A stretch of DNA of 13,967 nt from Caulobacteraceae bacterium (GTDB lineage: Bacteria > Pseudomonadota > Alphaproteobacteria > Caulobacterales > Caulobacteraceae): positions 1 through 13,967 of the forward strand of contig CANGRP010000034.1 in the NCBI GenBank assembly GCA_947456005.1. The letters are read 5' to 3'. Positions 6,518-13,115 of this stretch are shown in pieces. The notes under the pieces were generated by a model. It searched no databases and had not been told where the DNA came from. It saw nothing but the letters and a program-made list of their open reading frames with translations. Position 1 is the stretch's first letter; each line of letters begins with the position of its first letter. Both the position numbers and the translations under genes were made by a program.

Positions 6518-8254
6518 TCAGATGTCGGCGTAGACGTGGCGCTCACCGGCCATGCCGGGATGGGTGACGGCGCCCTGATGGGCCGGGCCGACGATCTGGG
6601 CGTACTTCCAGAGGGCGCCCGAGCCATAGTCGGTGACCCGCGGCTTCCAGGCCTGCCGGCGACGCTCCAGCTCCTCCGGATCCACCTCCAGGTCCAGGAC
6701 GCCCGCATCCGCATCGATGAAGATGATGTCGCCGTCCTGGACCAGGCCGATGGGACCGCCCATCTGGGCCTCCGGACCCACATGGCCGATGCACAGGCCG
6801 CGGGTGGCGCCTGAGAAGCGGCCATCCGTGACAAGGGCCACCTTGTCGCCCCGCCCCTGCCCGGTCAGCGCTGCAGTCGTCGACAGCATCTCGCGCATGC
6901 CCGGCCCGCCCCGGGCGCCCTCATAGCGGATGACCAGGACATCGCCGTCCTGATAGTCGCCGCGCTCGACCGCCTCAAAGCAGGCCTGCTCTCCGTTGAA
7001 CACCCGGGCCGGACCCCGGTGCGACCGGTGCGAGGCCATGCCCGCCACCTTGACGATGGCGCCGTCCGGGGCGAGCGAGCCCCACAGGCCGACCACGCCG
7101 CCGGTGGGCGAAAGCGGGTTCGAGACCGGACGGATAACCTCCTGGTCATCGCGCCAGGACACCTCACTCACGTTCTCGGCGATGGTCTTGCCGGTCACGG
7201 TCATGCAGTCGCCGTGGATGTAACCGCCTTCCAGGAGGGTCTTGAGCAGCATGGGCATGCCGCCGGCCTCCCCCATGTCCTTGGCCACGAAGCGGCCGCC
7301 GGGCTTCAGGTCGGCGATGTGCGGCGTGCGCTGGGCGATCTCGGCGAAGTCGCGCAGGGTGAAGGAGATGCCGCACTCGTGGGCCATGGCCGGCAGGTGC
7401 AGGGCGGCGTTGGTGGAGCCGCCGGTGGCGGCCACGATGGCCGCGGCGTTCTCGAAGGACTTGCGGGTGATGAAGTCCCGCGGCCGCAGCTGGGTCGCGA
7501 TCAGGCGAACCACCGCCTCGCCCGAGGCGACGGCGTAGGCGTCTCGGGTCAGGAAGGGGGCCGGCAGGGCCGACGACAGCGGCAGGGCCAGGCCGATGGC
7601 CTCCGACACGCAGGCCATGGTGTTGGCGGTGAACTGGCCGCCACAGGCGCCGTCAGACGGACAGGCGTGCTGCTCCAGGGAACAGAGGTCATCCAGGCTC
7701 ATCTTGCCGGCCGAGTGCTGGCCGACGGCCTCGAAGACGTCCAGCACGGTCACGTCCCGGCCCTGCCAGGAGCCCGGAAGGATGGAGCCGCCATAGAGAA
7801 AGACCGACGGCACGTTCAGGCGCAGCATGGCCATCATCATGCCCGGAAGGGACTTGTCGCAGCCGGCGATGCCCACGAGGGCGTCGTAGCCGTGGCCGCG
7901 CATGGTCAGCTCGACGGAGTCGGCGATCAGGTCGCGGCTGACGAGGGATGAACGCATGCCCTCATGGCCCATGGCGATGCCGTCCGTGACGGTGATGGTG
8001 CAGAACTCCCGCGGGGTGGCGCCGGCCTTCTTGACGCCTTCGGAGACCGCATGCGCCTGGCGCATCAGGGCGGTGTTGCAGGGCGCCGCCTCGTTCCAGC
8101 AGGAGGCCACGCCGACGAAGGGCTGGGCGATCTCCCGCGTGCCAAGGCCCATCGCGTAGTAATAGGACCGGTGCGGCGCCCGGGCCGGACCCTCGGTCAC
8201 ATGACGGCTCGGAAGGCGGGACTTGTCCCAGGTTCCATCAGGCTTGCGGGTCAC
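6518..8254 (-). CDS. ilvD: Dihydroxy-acid dehydratase (IlvD/Edd family)
   Basis: The protein has 578 residues. The start is GTG (8254-8252), supported by AGAGGAG (complement of 8261-8267) 6 bases upstream. The enzyme dehydrates 2,3-dihydroxy-isovalerate and 2,3-dihydroxy-3-methylvalerate in cytoplasmic valine, leucine and isoleucine synthesis. Cys59 (EAAPCN), Cys132 (AGCDKSLPG) and Cys204 (GACGGQF) have the spacing of the Fe-S ligands. Asp91, Asp133 and Lys134 fit the Mg site and the carbamylated Lys. The C-terminal lobe carries GRFSGATRGLCIGHVGPEA, with the conserved catalytic Ser. Length and N-terminal SRHVTEGPARAPHR fit the short, [2Fe-2S] dehydratase type. Related sugar-acid dehydratases share this fold, and no sugar-catabolic neighbours are present, so the branched-chain role is the better reading but is not proved. 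It is divergently paired with a transporter gene. Confidence 0.92.
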   Translation of the reverse strand: MTRKPDGTWDKSRLPSRHVTEGPARAPHRSYYYAMGLGTREIAQPFVGVASCWNEAAPCNTALMRQAHAVSEGVKKAGATPREFCTITVTDGIAMGHEGMRSSLVSRDLIADSVELTMRGHGYDALVGIAGCDKSLPGMMMAMLRLNVPSVFLYGGSILPGSWQGRDVTVLDVFEAVGQHSAGKMSLDDLCSLEQHACPSDGACGGQFTANTMACVSEAIGLALPLSSALPAPFLTRDAYAVASGEAVVRLIATQLRPRDFITRKSFENAAAIVAATGGSTNAALHLPAMAHECGISFTLRDFAEIAQRTPHIADLKPGGRFVAKDMGEAGGMPMLLKTLLEGGYIHGDCMTVTGKTIAENVSEVSWRDDQEVIRPVSNPLSPTGGVVGLWGSLAPDGAIVKVAGMASHRSHRGPARVFNGEQACFEAVERGDYQDGDVLVIRYEGARGGPGMREMLSTTAALTGQGRGDKVALVTDGRFSGATRGLCIGHVGPEAQMGGPIGLVQDGDIIFIDADAGVLDLEVDPEELERRRQAWKPRVTDYGSGALWKYAQIVGPAHQGAVTHPGMAGERHVYADI

Positions 8255-8371
8255 GGGGGGCTCCTCTGCAGTGTGCAGTCCTCCCTAGCGGGAGCCTTAG
8301 AGGGTTGGAAGCCCCGGCGGCGACACAGCGGTCAAAGCAGGCTAGATCCTTCGGCAAAACAGGGGGAAGTC
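8255..8371. promoter_or_regulatory. Divergent ilvD / MFS transporter intergenic region
   Basis: These 117 bases must hold the promoters of both genes unless either is transcribed from elsewhere. Two short inverted repeats lie near the ilvD side: CTGCA/TGCAG at 8266-8278 (loop 3) and CTCCC/GGGAG at 8281-8294 (loop 4). I see no strong -35/-10 pair in either direction. The transporter ribosome binding site is AGGGGGA at 8361-8367. Confidence 0.4.
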
Positions 8372-9652
8372 ATGGCCCAGGACCCTCAGGCGGAACGCTC
8401 CCGGCTGCGCTCGATCCTCGCGGGATCCGCCGGCAACATGGTCGAGACCTTCGACTGGTTCGTCTACGCCGCCTTCGCCCTCTACTTCGCCCCGGTCTTC
8501 TTCCCGAAGGGAGACCAGACCGCCCAGCTCCTGGGCTCGGCCGCCGTCTACGCCGTAGGGTTCCTCGCCCGCCCCTTCGGCGCCTGGATCATGGGGCTCT
8601 ACGGCGACCGGGCCGGACGGCGGGCGGCGATGATCGTCGCCGTGGGCCTCATGTGCCTGGGCTCGCTGATCATCGGCCTTTGCCCCGGCTATGCCCAGAT
8701 CGGCCTTGCGGCGCCCGCCATCCTGGTCCTGGCCCGCATCCTGCAGGGGGTCAGCATGGGGGGCGAGTACGGCGCCAGCGCCACCTACCTCTCCGAAATG
8801 GCTTCCCGGGACCGTCGGGGCTTCTGGTCGGGGATCTTCTACTCGACCCTGATGTCGGGACAGCTCCTGGCCCTCCTGCTTCTGCTGGCCCTGACCGCGG
8901 TCCTGCCGCCCGAGCAGATGAACGCCTGGGGATGGCGGGTGGCCTTCATTGTCGGCGCCCTGATGGCCACGGCCGTGCTGGTCATGCGCAGGGGCATGGA
9001 GGAAACCCCTTCGTTCAAGGCTCGCGACGGCTCCCGGACGGCCACCTGGCGGCTTGTCAGCGAGCACCCGCGCGAGACGATGATGGTCTTCGGCCTGACC
9101 GCGGGGGGCACCCTCGCCTACTACACCTTCGGCACGTACATGCAGAAGTTCCTGGTCAACACCTCGGGGTTCTCGAGGGACCAGTCGAACCTGATCACGA
9201 CGGCGGCCCTGGCCTGCTTCGTGCTGATGCAGCCCCTCTCCGGAGCCCTTTCCGACCGCTTCGGGCGACGGGCCCTGCTCCTGGCCTTCGGCATCGGCGG
9301 GGTCGCCATGACCTGGCCGGTCCTGTCCACCCTGGCCGAGACGCGCGAGCCCCTGACCGCCTTCCTGCTGGTGCTGGGAAGCCTGGCCGTGGTGAGCGGC
9401 TACACCTCCGTCAGCGCCATCGTGAAGGCGGAGATGTTCCCGACCGAGATCCGGGCCCTGGGCGTCGCCCTGCCCTACGCCATCGCCAACGCCCTGTTCG
9501 GAGGCACTGCAGAGTTCATCGCCCTCAGCTTCAAGAAGGCCGGCTTCGAGCCCGGGTTCTACATCTATGTCACGGCGGTCATCGGGATGTCCCTGGTCAC
9601 CTACCTGATCATGCCCGACACCCGCAGGACCAGCCGGATCCTCGAGGACTGA
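8372..9652 (+). CDS. MFS transporter, MHS (metabolite:H+ symporter) type
   Basis: The 426-residue inner-membrane protein has about 12 hydrophobic segments. The start at ATG 8372 is preceded by AGGGGGA; the frame is open further upstream, but that part overlaps ilvD and looks like non-coding translation. The N-terminal GNMVETFDWFVYAAFALYFA is characteristic of the MHS family (KgtP, ShiA, ProP relatives). The two MFS loop motifs are present at homologous places in each half: GLYGDRAGRRAAM near residue 75 and GALSDRFGRR near residue 292. ARILQGVSMGGEYGAS follows transmembrane segment 4. By family it would import a carboxylate, sugar acid or compatible solute with protons. Length is close to the alpha-ketoglutarate permease, but the substrate cannot be read from sequence. 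It is divergent from ilvD and ends 6 bases from the convergent glycosyltransferase. Confidence 0.88.
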   Translation: MAQDPQAERSRLRSILAGSAGNMVETFDWFVYAAFALYFAPVFFPKGDQTAQLLGSAAVYAVGFLARPFGAWIMGLYGDRAGRRAAMIVAVGLMCLGSLIIGLCPGYAQIGLAAPAILVLARILQGVSMGGEYGASATYLSEMASRDRRGFWSGIFYSTLMSGQLLALLLLLALTAVLPPEQMNAWGWRVAFIVGALMATAVLVMRRGMEETPSFKARDGSRTATWRLVSEHPRETMMVFGLTAGGTLAYYTFGTYMQKFLVNTSGFSRDQSNLITTAALACFVLMQPLSGALSDRFGRRALLLAFGIGGVAMTWPVLSTLAETREPLTAFLLVLGSLAVVSGYTSVSAIVKAEMFPTEIRALGVALPYAIANALFGGTAEFIALSFKKAGFEPGFYIYVTAVIGMSLVTYLIMPDTRRTSRILED

Positions 9653-9658
9653 GCCCTC

Positions 9659-11551
9659 TCAGGCGTCTTCGGGGACGTCGAAGCTCCGGGGCTCAAGACC
9701 GGCCATCCGGCGGCCCCAGGCGATCTCATAGGCCTTCTCGACCTGCCGGCGGGTCTGGTCGGTGTCGAAGAGGGGTGCGCCCGGGAGGTTCGCGGCCAGC
9801 CGCGCCTTGACGGCCGCCAGCCGCCCGGGATCCCGCGCGAGGGCCAGGGCCAGGCCCTTGTAGTCTTCCAGGGAGGTCGTCACCAGGTCCGGCAGGCCCG
9901 TCGCCCGAAGGAGGGAGGCGGCGACCCGGGCCGCGAAGCTGCGTCCCGCGCAGGTCACCAGGGGCAGTCCCGCCCAGAGGGCGTCGCTGGCCGTGGTGTG
10001 GGCGTTGTATGGCAGGGTGTCGAGGAAGAGGTCCGCCAGCCGGTGGCGGGCCAGGTGATCCGGCAGGGGCGTCTTGGGGGCGAAGATCAGCCTGCCGGCG
10101 TCAACCCCCCTGGCGACGGCCTCGCGACGGAGGTTCGCCTCGATCACGGTATCGCCGCCCAGAAGCCAGAGAACAGACCCGGGAACCTCCTGCAGGAGCT
10201 GCATCCAGACGTCGAAGACCGGCGGCGTGATCTTGTAGCTGGCGTTGAAGCTGCAGAAGACGAAGCCCGTATCCGGAAGGCCGGCCTCGGCTCGCGTCGC
10301 GGACTTGTCGGCGATCACGCGGCGATCGTCGTTGGGTTGGTAGGCGAAGGGAAGTCGGATGATCTTTTCGTCGTAATTATTTGATTCTTCAGCGGGAATG
10401 ACCGTGTAATCCGCCAGGATGTAGTCTGCTGCCACCGTTCCCATGGCGCCGGGATACCCAAGGTAGTTGATCTGGACGGGCGCACAGCGGCGCACGAAGA
10501 CTCCTGGTCGGCAGTGGGTGGTAAAGCCGTTCAAGTCGACGGCGATGTCGATCTCCGCCGCGCGAAGCGCGGCGGCGATCCCCGCGTCATCCAGGGCTGA
10601 AACGTCCGTAAAGGTGTCACAGGCGGCCCGGACACGGGCCCGCAGGTCGTCCTCCACGAGGGGCGGCAGGGCGAAGGCGTGGACCTCAAACCGGCCTCGG
10701 TCATGGCGCTCAAGAAGGCCCACCAGCAGTTGGGAGACGGCATGGATCCGCAGGTCGGACGATACATAGCCGACGCGGATACGGTCGTGCCGGTAGGTCT
10801 CCCCCTTCCAGACGGCCGCCGGGATCTCCGGGAAGCGCCCCTTCACATGGGTGCGGACGCAGGCCATCTGGTCGGCGGGGTCGTCATTGTGGGCCAGGAA
10901 GGTGAAGGGGATGGTCACGGGCTCGCCGCGCCGCACGCCGTCACAGACCTCGTCTCGCAGGACGGCGAAGTCACGCCAGTCGCAGCTCCGCATCTGCTGG
11001 TCGAGCAGGGCGCCGGTCAGGTCGGGAAGCGAGGGCTCCAGGGCCCGGGCTGCGCGATAGGACTCCACCGCCTCTGCGTGTCGCTTGAGGGCCGAGAGCA
11101 GGTGTCCGCGGTTCGAGTACGCCAGGGCGTAGGCTGGCTCTGCGGCGATCGCCGCGTCCAGGGCGGTCAGCGCCTCGGTGTTGCGGCCGAGGGATCTGAG
11201 GGCATTGGAGCGCAGGTTATGGGCGTCGCCGGACTCCGGCCGCAGCGCCGCCGCACGGGTGGCGAAGTCGAGGGATCGCCCATCGTCGTTCAACGACCGG
11301 AAGGCGCGGCTGAGGGCCAGCAGGGCGTCGACCCGGCCAGGCTCCCGCTCCGCAAGGGCCGACCAGATGTCGATGGCCTCCCGGATTCGGCCGAGGGATC
11401 GCACGGCGACGCCCAGGTTGTAGGCCGCATGGCCATGCCCCGGGCGCGCAGCGAGGATCTCCCGATAGACAGGAACAGCCTCTCCCGCCCGGCCGGCCCG
11501 ATGGAGACCGACCGCGGCGTTGAAGCGGGCCTCGATCTCCGCGTCCGTCAC
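9659..11551 (-). CDS. TPR protein with O-GlcNAc transferase-like (GT41/SPINDLY) domain
   Basis: The protein has 630 residues and starts with GTG (11551-11549), which overlaps the peroxidase stop in GTGA. Residues 1 to about 175 are TPR repeats (for example AAYNLGVAVRSLGRIREAI and AYSNRGHLLSALKRHAEAV). About 225-615 is a GT-B glycosyltransferase resembling eukaryotic OGT: VGYVSSDLRIHAVSQLL with His270, DLNGFTTHCRPGVF, QINYLGYPGAMG, CSFNASYKITP with Lys440 (matching the nucleotide-contacting Lys), SVLWLL, and HTTASDALWAG with His518. By family it transfers a sugar from a nucleotide donor to Ser/Thr of proteins that the TPR recruits. Some alphaproteobacterial members (FlmG type) glycosylate flagellin, but no flagellar gene is nearby, so donor and target are unknown. 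It has no signal peptide and is probably cytoplasmic. It is last in a likely three-gene operon. Confidence 0.88.
   Translation of the reverse strand: MTDAEIEARFNAAVGLHRAGRAGEAVPVYREILAARPGHGHAAYNLGVAVRSLGRIREAIDIWSALAEREPGRVDALLALSRAFRSLNDDGRSLDFATRAAALRPESGDAHNLRSNALRSLGRNTEALTALDAAIAAEPAYALAYSNRGHLLSALKRHAEAVESYRAARALEPSLPDLTGALLDQQMRSCDWRDFAVLRDEVCDGVRRGEPVTIPFTFLAHNDDPADQMACVRTHVKGRFPEIPAAVWKGETYRHDRIRVGYVSSDLRIHAVSQLLVGLLERHDRGRFEVHAFALPPLVEDDLRARVRAACDTFTDVSALDDAGIAAALRAAEIDIAVDLNGFTTHCRPGVFVRRCAPVQINYLGYPGAMGTVAADYILADYTVIPAEESNNYDEKIIRLPFAYQPNDDRRVIADKSATRAEAGLPDTGFVFCSFNASYKITPPVFDVWMQLLQEVPGSVLWLLGGDTVIEANLRREAVARGVDAGRLIFAPKTPLPDHLARHRLADLFLDTLPYNAHTTASDALWAGLPLVTCAGRSFAARVAASLLRATGLPDLVTTSLEDYKGLALALARDPGRLAAVKARLAANLPGAPLFDTDQTRRQVEKAYEIAWGRRMAGLEPRSFDVPEDA
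11548..11551 (-). other. GTGA stop/start overlap (translational coupling)
   Basis: On the minus strand the bases read GTGA: GTG starts the TPR-glycosyltransferase and TGA ends the peroxidase. Such overlaps normally let terminating ribosomes restart, which would tie production of the two proteins together. Confidence 0.8.
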
Positions 11552-12042
11552 GCCGGGGTCGGGGCCGAAAGCGCGGCTTCGACCGCAGAGACGATTTCCG
11601 CGGCCTGGGGGTCCGTGCGGGGCCCGAAGGCGGCGATCAGTTGGCCGTCACGGCCGACCAGAAGCTTGTGGAAGTTCCACGCCGGGTCGGCGGCCTCGCC
11701 CAGGGTCTCCAGGGCCCACTTGTAGAAGGGGTGGGCCGAGGCGCCCTTGACGTCTTCCTTGGCGGTCAGCGGGAAGTCGATGTTGAACCGGGTCTCGCAG
11801 AAGGCCTTGATCTCGGCTTCGGTCCCCGGCTCCTGGCCCATGAACTGATTGCAGGGCACGCCCAGCACGGTGAGGCCCTGGTCCCGATACTTCGCATAGA
11901 GAGCCTCGAGCCCCTCGTACTGCGGGGTCAGGCCGCAGCGCGAGGCGGTATTCACCACCAACACGGCGCGGTCGCGGAATCCGGTCAGGGGAAGCGGCTC
12001 CCCGTCGATGGAGGTGAAGCTGAAATCGTAGAGGCTGGTCAT
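11548..12042 (-). CDS. Glutathione peroxidase (thiol, non-selenium type)
   Basis: The protein has 164 residues. The start at ATG 12042-12040 is preceded by AGGAGA (complement of 12048-12053) 5 bases upstream. It reduces H2O2 and organic hydroperoxides in the cytoplasm. Active-site residues are visible: peroxidatic Cys36 in NTASRCGLTPQY, Gln70 in PCNQFMGQEPG, and Trp122-Asn123 in AWNFHK. Cys82 (AFCETRF) is where the resolving Cys of thioredoxin-dependent members lies, so thioredoxin may be the true reductant. There is Cys and no in-frame TGA at the active site, so it is not a selenoprotein. Its TGA overlaps the GTG of the downstream glycosyltransferase by 4 bases, and it starts 20 bases after the upstream oxidoreductase stop. 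This indicates one transcript. Confidence 0.93.
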   Translation of the reverse strand: MTSLYDFSFTSIDGEPLPLTGFRDRAVLVVNTASRCGLTPQYEGLEALYAKYRDQGLTVLGVPCNQFMGQEPGTEAEIKAFCETRFNIDFPLTAKEDVKGASAHPFYKWALETLGEAADPAWNFHKLLVGRDGQLIAAFGPRTDPQAAEIVSAVEAALSAPTPA

Positions 12043-12062
12043 GGGGCTCTCCTGTCGAAGGG

Positions 12063-13001
12063 TCAGACGTGGTGTCGGGGGCCGGAGTCTTCCACCGCAT
12101 GCTCGATGGCGAGGGCCAGGTCCAGGGCCCGGGCGGCCTCCTCGCCGGTGACGACCGGCCGGTCCCGTTCTCCCCGGACGCAGTCCAGGAAGGCGCTGAC
12201 GCTGGCGCCGAGGGGGTCGCGGGCGCCGGGCGTTTCGGCGAAGTCCGGATTGAGGTCGAACCGGGTGGTGTTGCGGAATGTCCGGGCCAGGAAGTCGATC
12301 TCCAGTTCTCCGGAGGGATAGACCACCTTCATCGACCGGCGCCGCTCGGGGGCCATGCGCGAGGCGTCGAAGATCGCGGTGAAGCCGTCATCGAAGGTCA
12401 CCTCGGCGCGAACGGCGTCCAGGCCGCCGCTGTAGGCGATGTCGCCCTCCCCCTCCGCCGCCAGGGGCGCGCCCGCCGAGAGCGCCAGGGCGAGGTCGAG
12501 GTCATGGATCATCAGGTCGAGGATGACAGAGATGTCGAGGCTGCGCTGGCTGACGGGTCCCTGACGCACGGCCTCCAGCCTGAGGGGCCGCTCCGGCGCG
12601 CTGAACAGGCCGATGGCGTCAAAGACCACCCGCTCCTGGTGCCCGCAAGCCACCACCAGGGCGCGCCGAGACGCCTCCGCAAGGATGCGGTCGGACTCCT
12701 CCAGGCTGACCGCCAGGGGCTTCTCCACATAGACCGGCCGGCCGGCCCTGAGGGCCGCCAGCGCGCCTTCGGCGTGGAGGACCCCGGGGGACGCCACGGT
12801 CACCACATCGACAGCATCCAGGAAGGCCGACAACTCTGCGAAGGCCTCCGCCCCGTGGCGGGAGGCCACATCGCGGGCCCGCTCCAGGTCCGGATCGAAG
12901 ACGGCGGCCAGCCGCGCGCCCGCAGCCTGGGCGTACTGGCGGGCGTGGTAGCCCCCGAACACCCCGGCGCCGATCACCCCGCCCCTCAGGACCTTGTCCA
13001 T
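12063..13001 (-). CDS. Gfo/Idh/MocA family NAD(P)-dependent oxidoreductase
   Basis: The protein has 312 residues. The start at ATG 13001-12999 has GGAG (complement of 13008-13011) 6 bases upstream. An N-terminal Rossmann fold is shown by GVIGAGVFGGYHARQYA (residues 8-24), followed by the acidic end of beta-2 in AVFDPD. YVEKPLAVSLEES holds the family Glu-Lys-Pro motif with the catalytic Lys, and the C-terminal substrate domain contains DLMIHDLDLAL, with the expected His-Asp. The family oxidizes or reduces sugars, inositols and nucleotide sugars. The later part (FLARTFRNTTRFDLN, DPLGASVSAFL) reminds me of members annotated near lipid A genes of Caulobacterales, such as UDP-GlcNAc 3-dehydrogenase (GnnA). 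That is memory, not a search, and no aminotransferase partner is in view. It is first gene of the putative operon with the peroxidase and GT41 genes. Confidence 0.88.
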   Translation of the reverse strand: MDKVLRGGVIGAGVFGGYHARQYAQAAGARLAAVFDPDLERARDVASRHGAEAFAELSAFLDAVDVVTVASPGVLHAEGALAALRAGRPVYVEKPLAVSLEESDRILAEASRRALVVACGHQERVVFDAIGLFSAPERPLRLEAVRQGPVSQRSLDISVILDLMIHDLDLALALSAGAPLAAEGEGDIAYSGGLDAVRAEVTFDDGFTAIFDASRMAPERRRSMKVVYPSGELEIDFLARTFRNTTRFDLNPDFAETPGARDPLGASVSAFLDCVRGERDRPVVTGEEAARALDLALAIEHAVEDSGPRHHV

Positions 13002-13115
13002 TCTCTGCTCCGGAATCCTCGCTTGCGCCTAGCATTCCAAGCCCCCGGGCGCCACCTTGGGTGTAGTTCCAGAGCGGCGGCGCCGCCGCCTCACCAAGTT
13101 CCTTAGGGGGAAGAC
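13002..13115. promoter_or_regulatory. Divergent promoter region of the Gfo/Idh operon and the MDR oxidoreductase
   Basis: The region has 114 bases between divergently transcribed genes. It contains a perfect 16-base palindrome at 13074-13089 and a looser CCAAG/CTTGG inverted pair at 13037-13060. I cannot identify a convincing -35/-10 pair. AGGGGGA at 13105-13111 is the ribosome binding site of the + strand gene, almost the same as that of the MFS transporter at 8361. Confidence 0.45.
13074..13089. repeat. 16-bp perfect palindrome in divergent intergenic region
   Basis: GCGGCGGCGCCGCCGC equals its own reverse complement. It ends 26 bases before the MDR start codon. It could be an operator for a dimeric regulator or part of an mRNA leader hairpin. 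In DNA this GC-rich, chance is also plausible. Confidence 0.35.

Noticed and set aside
6500..6525. CTGA/TCAG pairing between NnrU and ilvD as a terminator
   Set aside because: The arms are four bases long and made of the two stop-codon regions, with no T-run.
8305..9810. 501-codon plus-strand ORF overlapping the MFS gene in another frame
   Set aside because: Its translation is Arg/Pro/Gly-rich with no recognisable motif; it is a shadow of high-G+C coding DNA.
10365..10400. Small AT-rich patch in the GT41 gene as a sign of transfer
   Set aside because: It is only about 35 bases long and encodes the conserved-looking EESNNYDEKII stretch; residue choice explains it.
10679..11725. 348-codon plus-strand ORF antisense to the GT41 gene
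   Set aside because: No motif is visible, and the opposite strand encodes a well-matched TPR-OGT protein.
12069..13106. 345-codon plus-strand ORF antisense to the Gfo/Idh gene
   Set aside because: Gly/Arg/His-rich shadow translation; the minus strand has the GxGxxG and EKP motifs.
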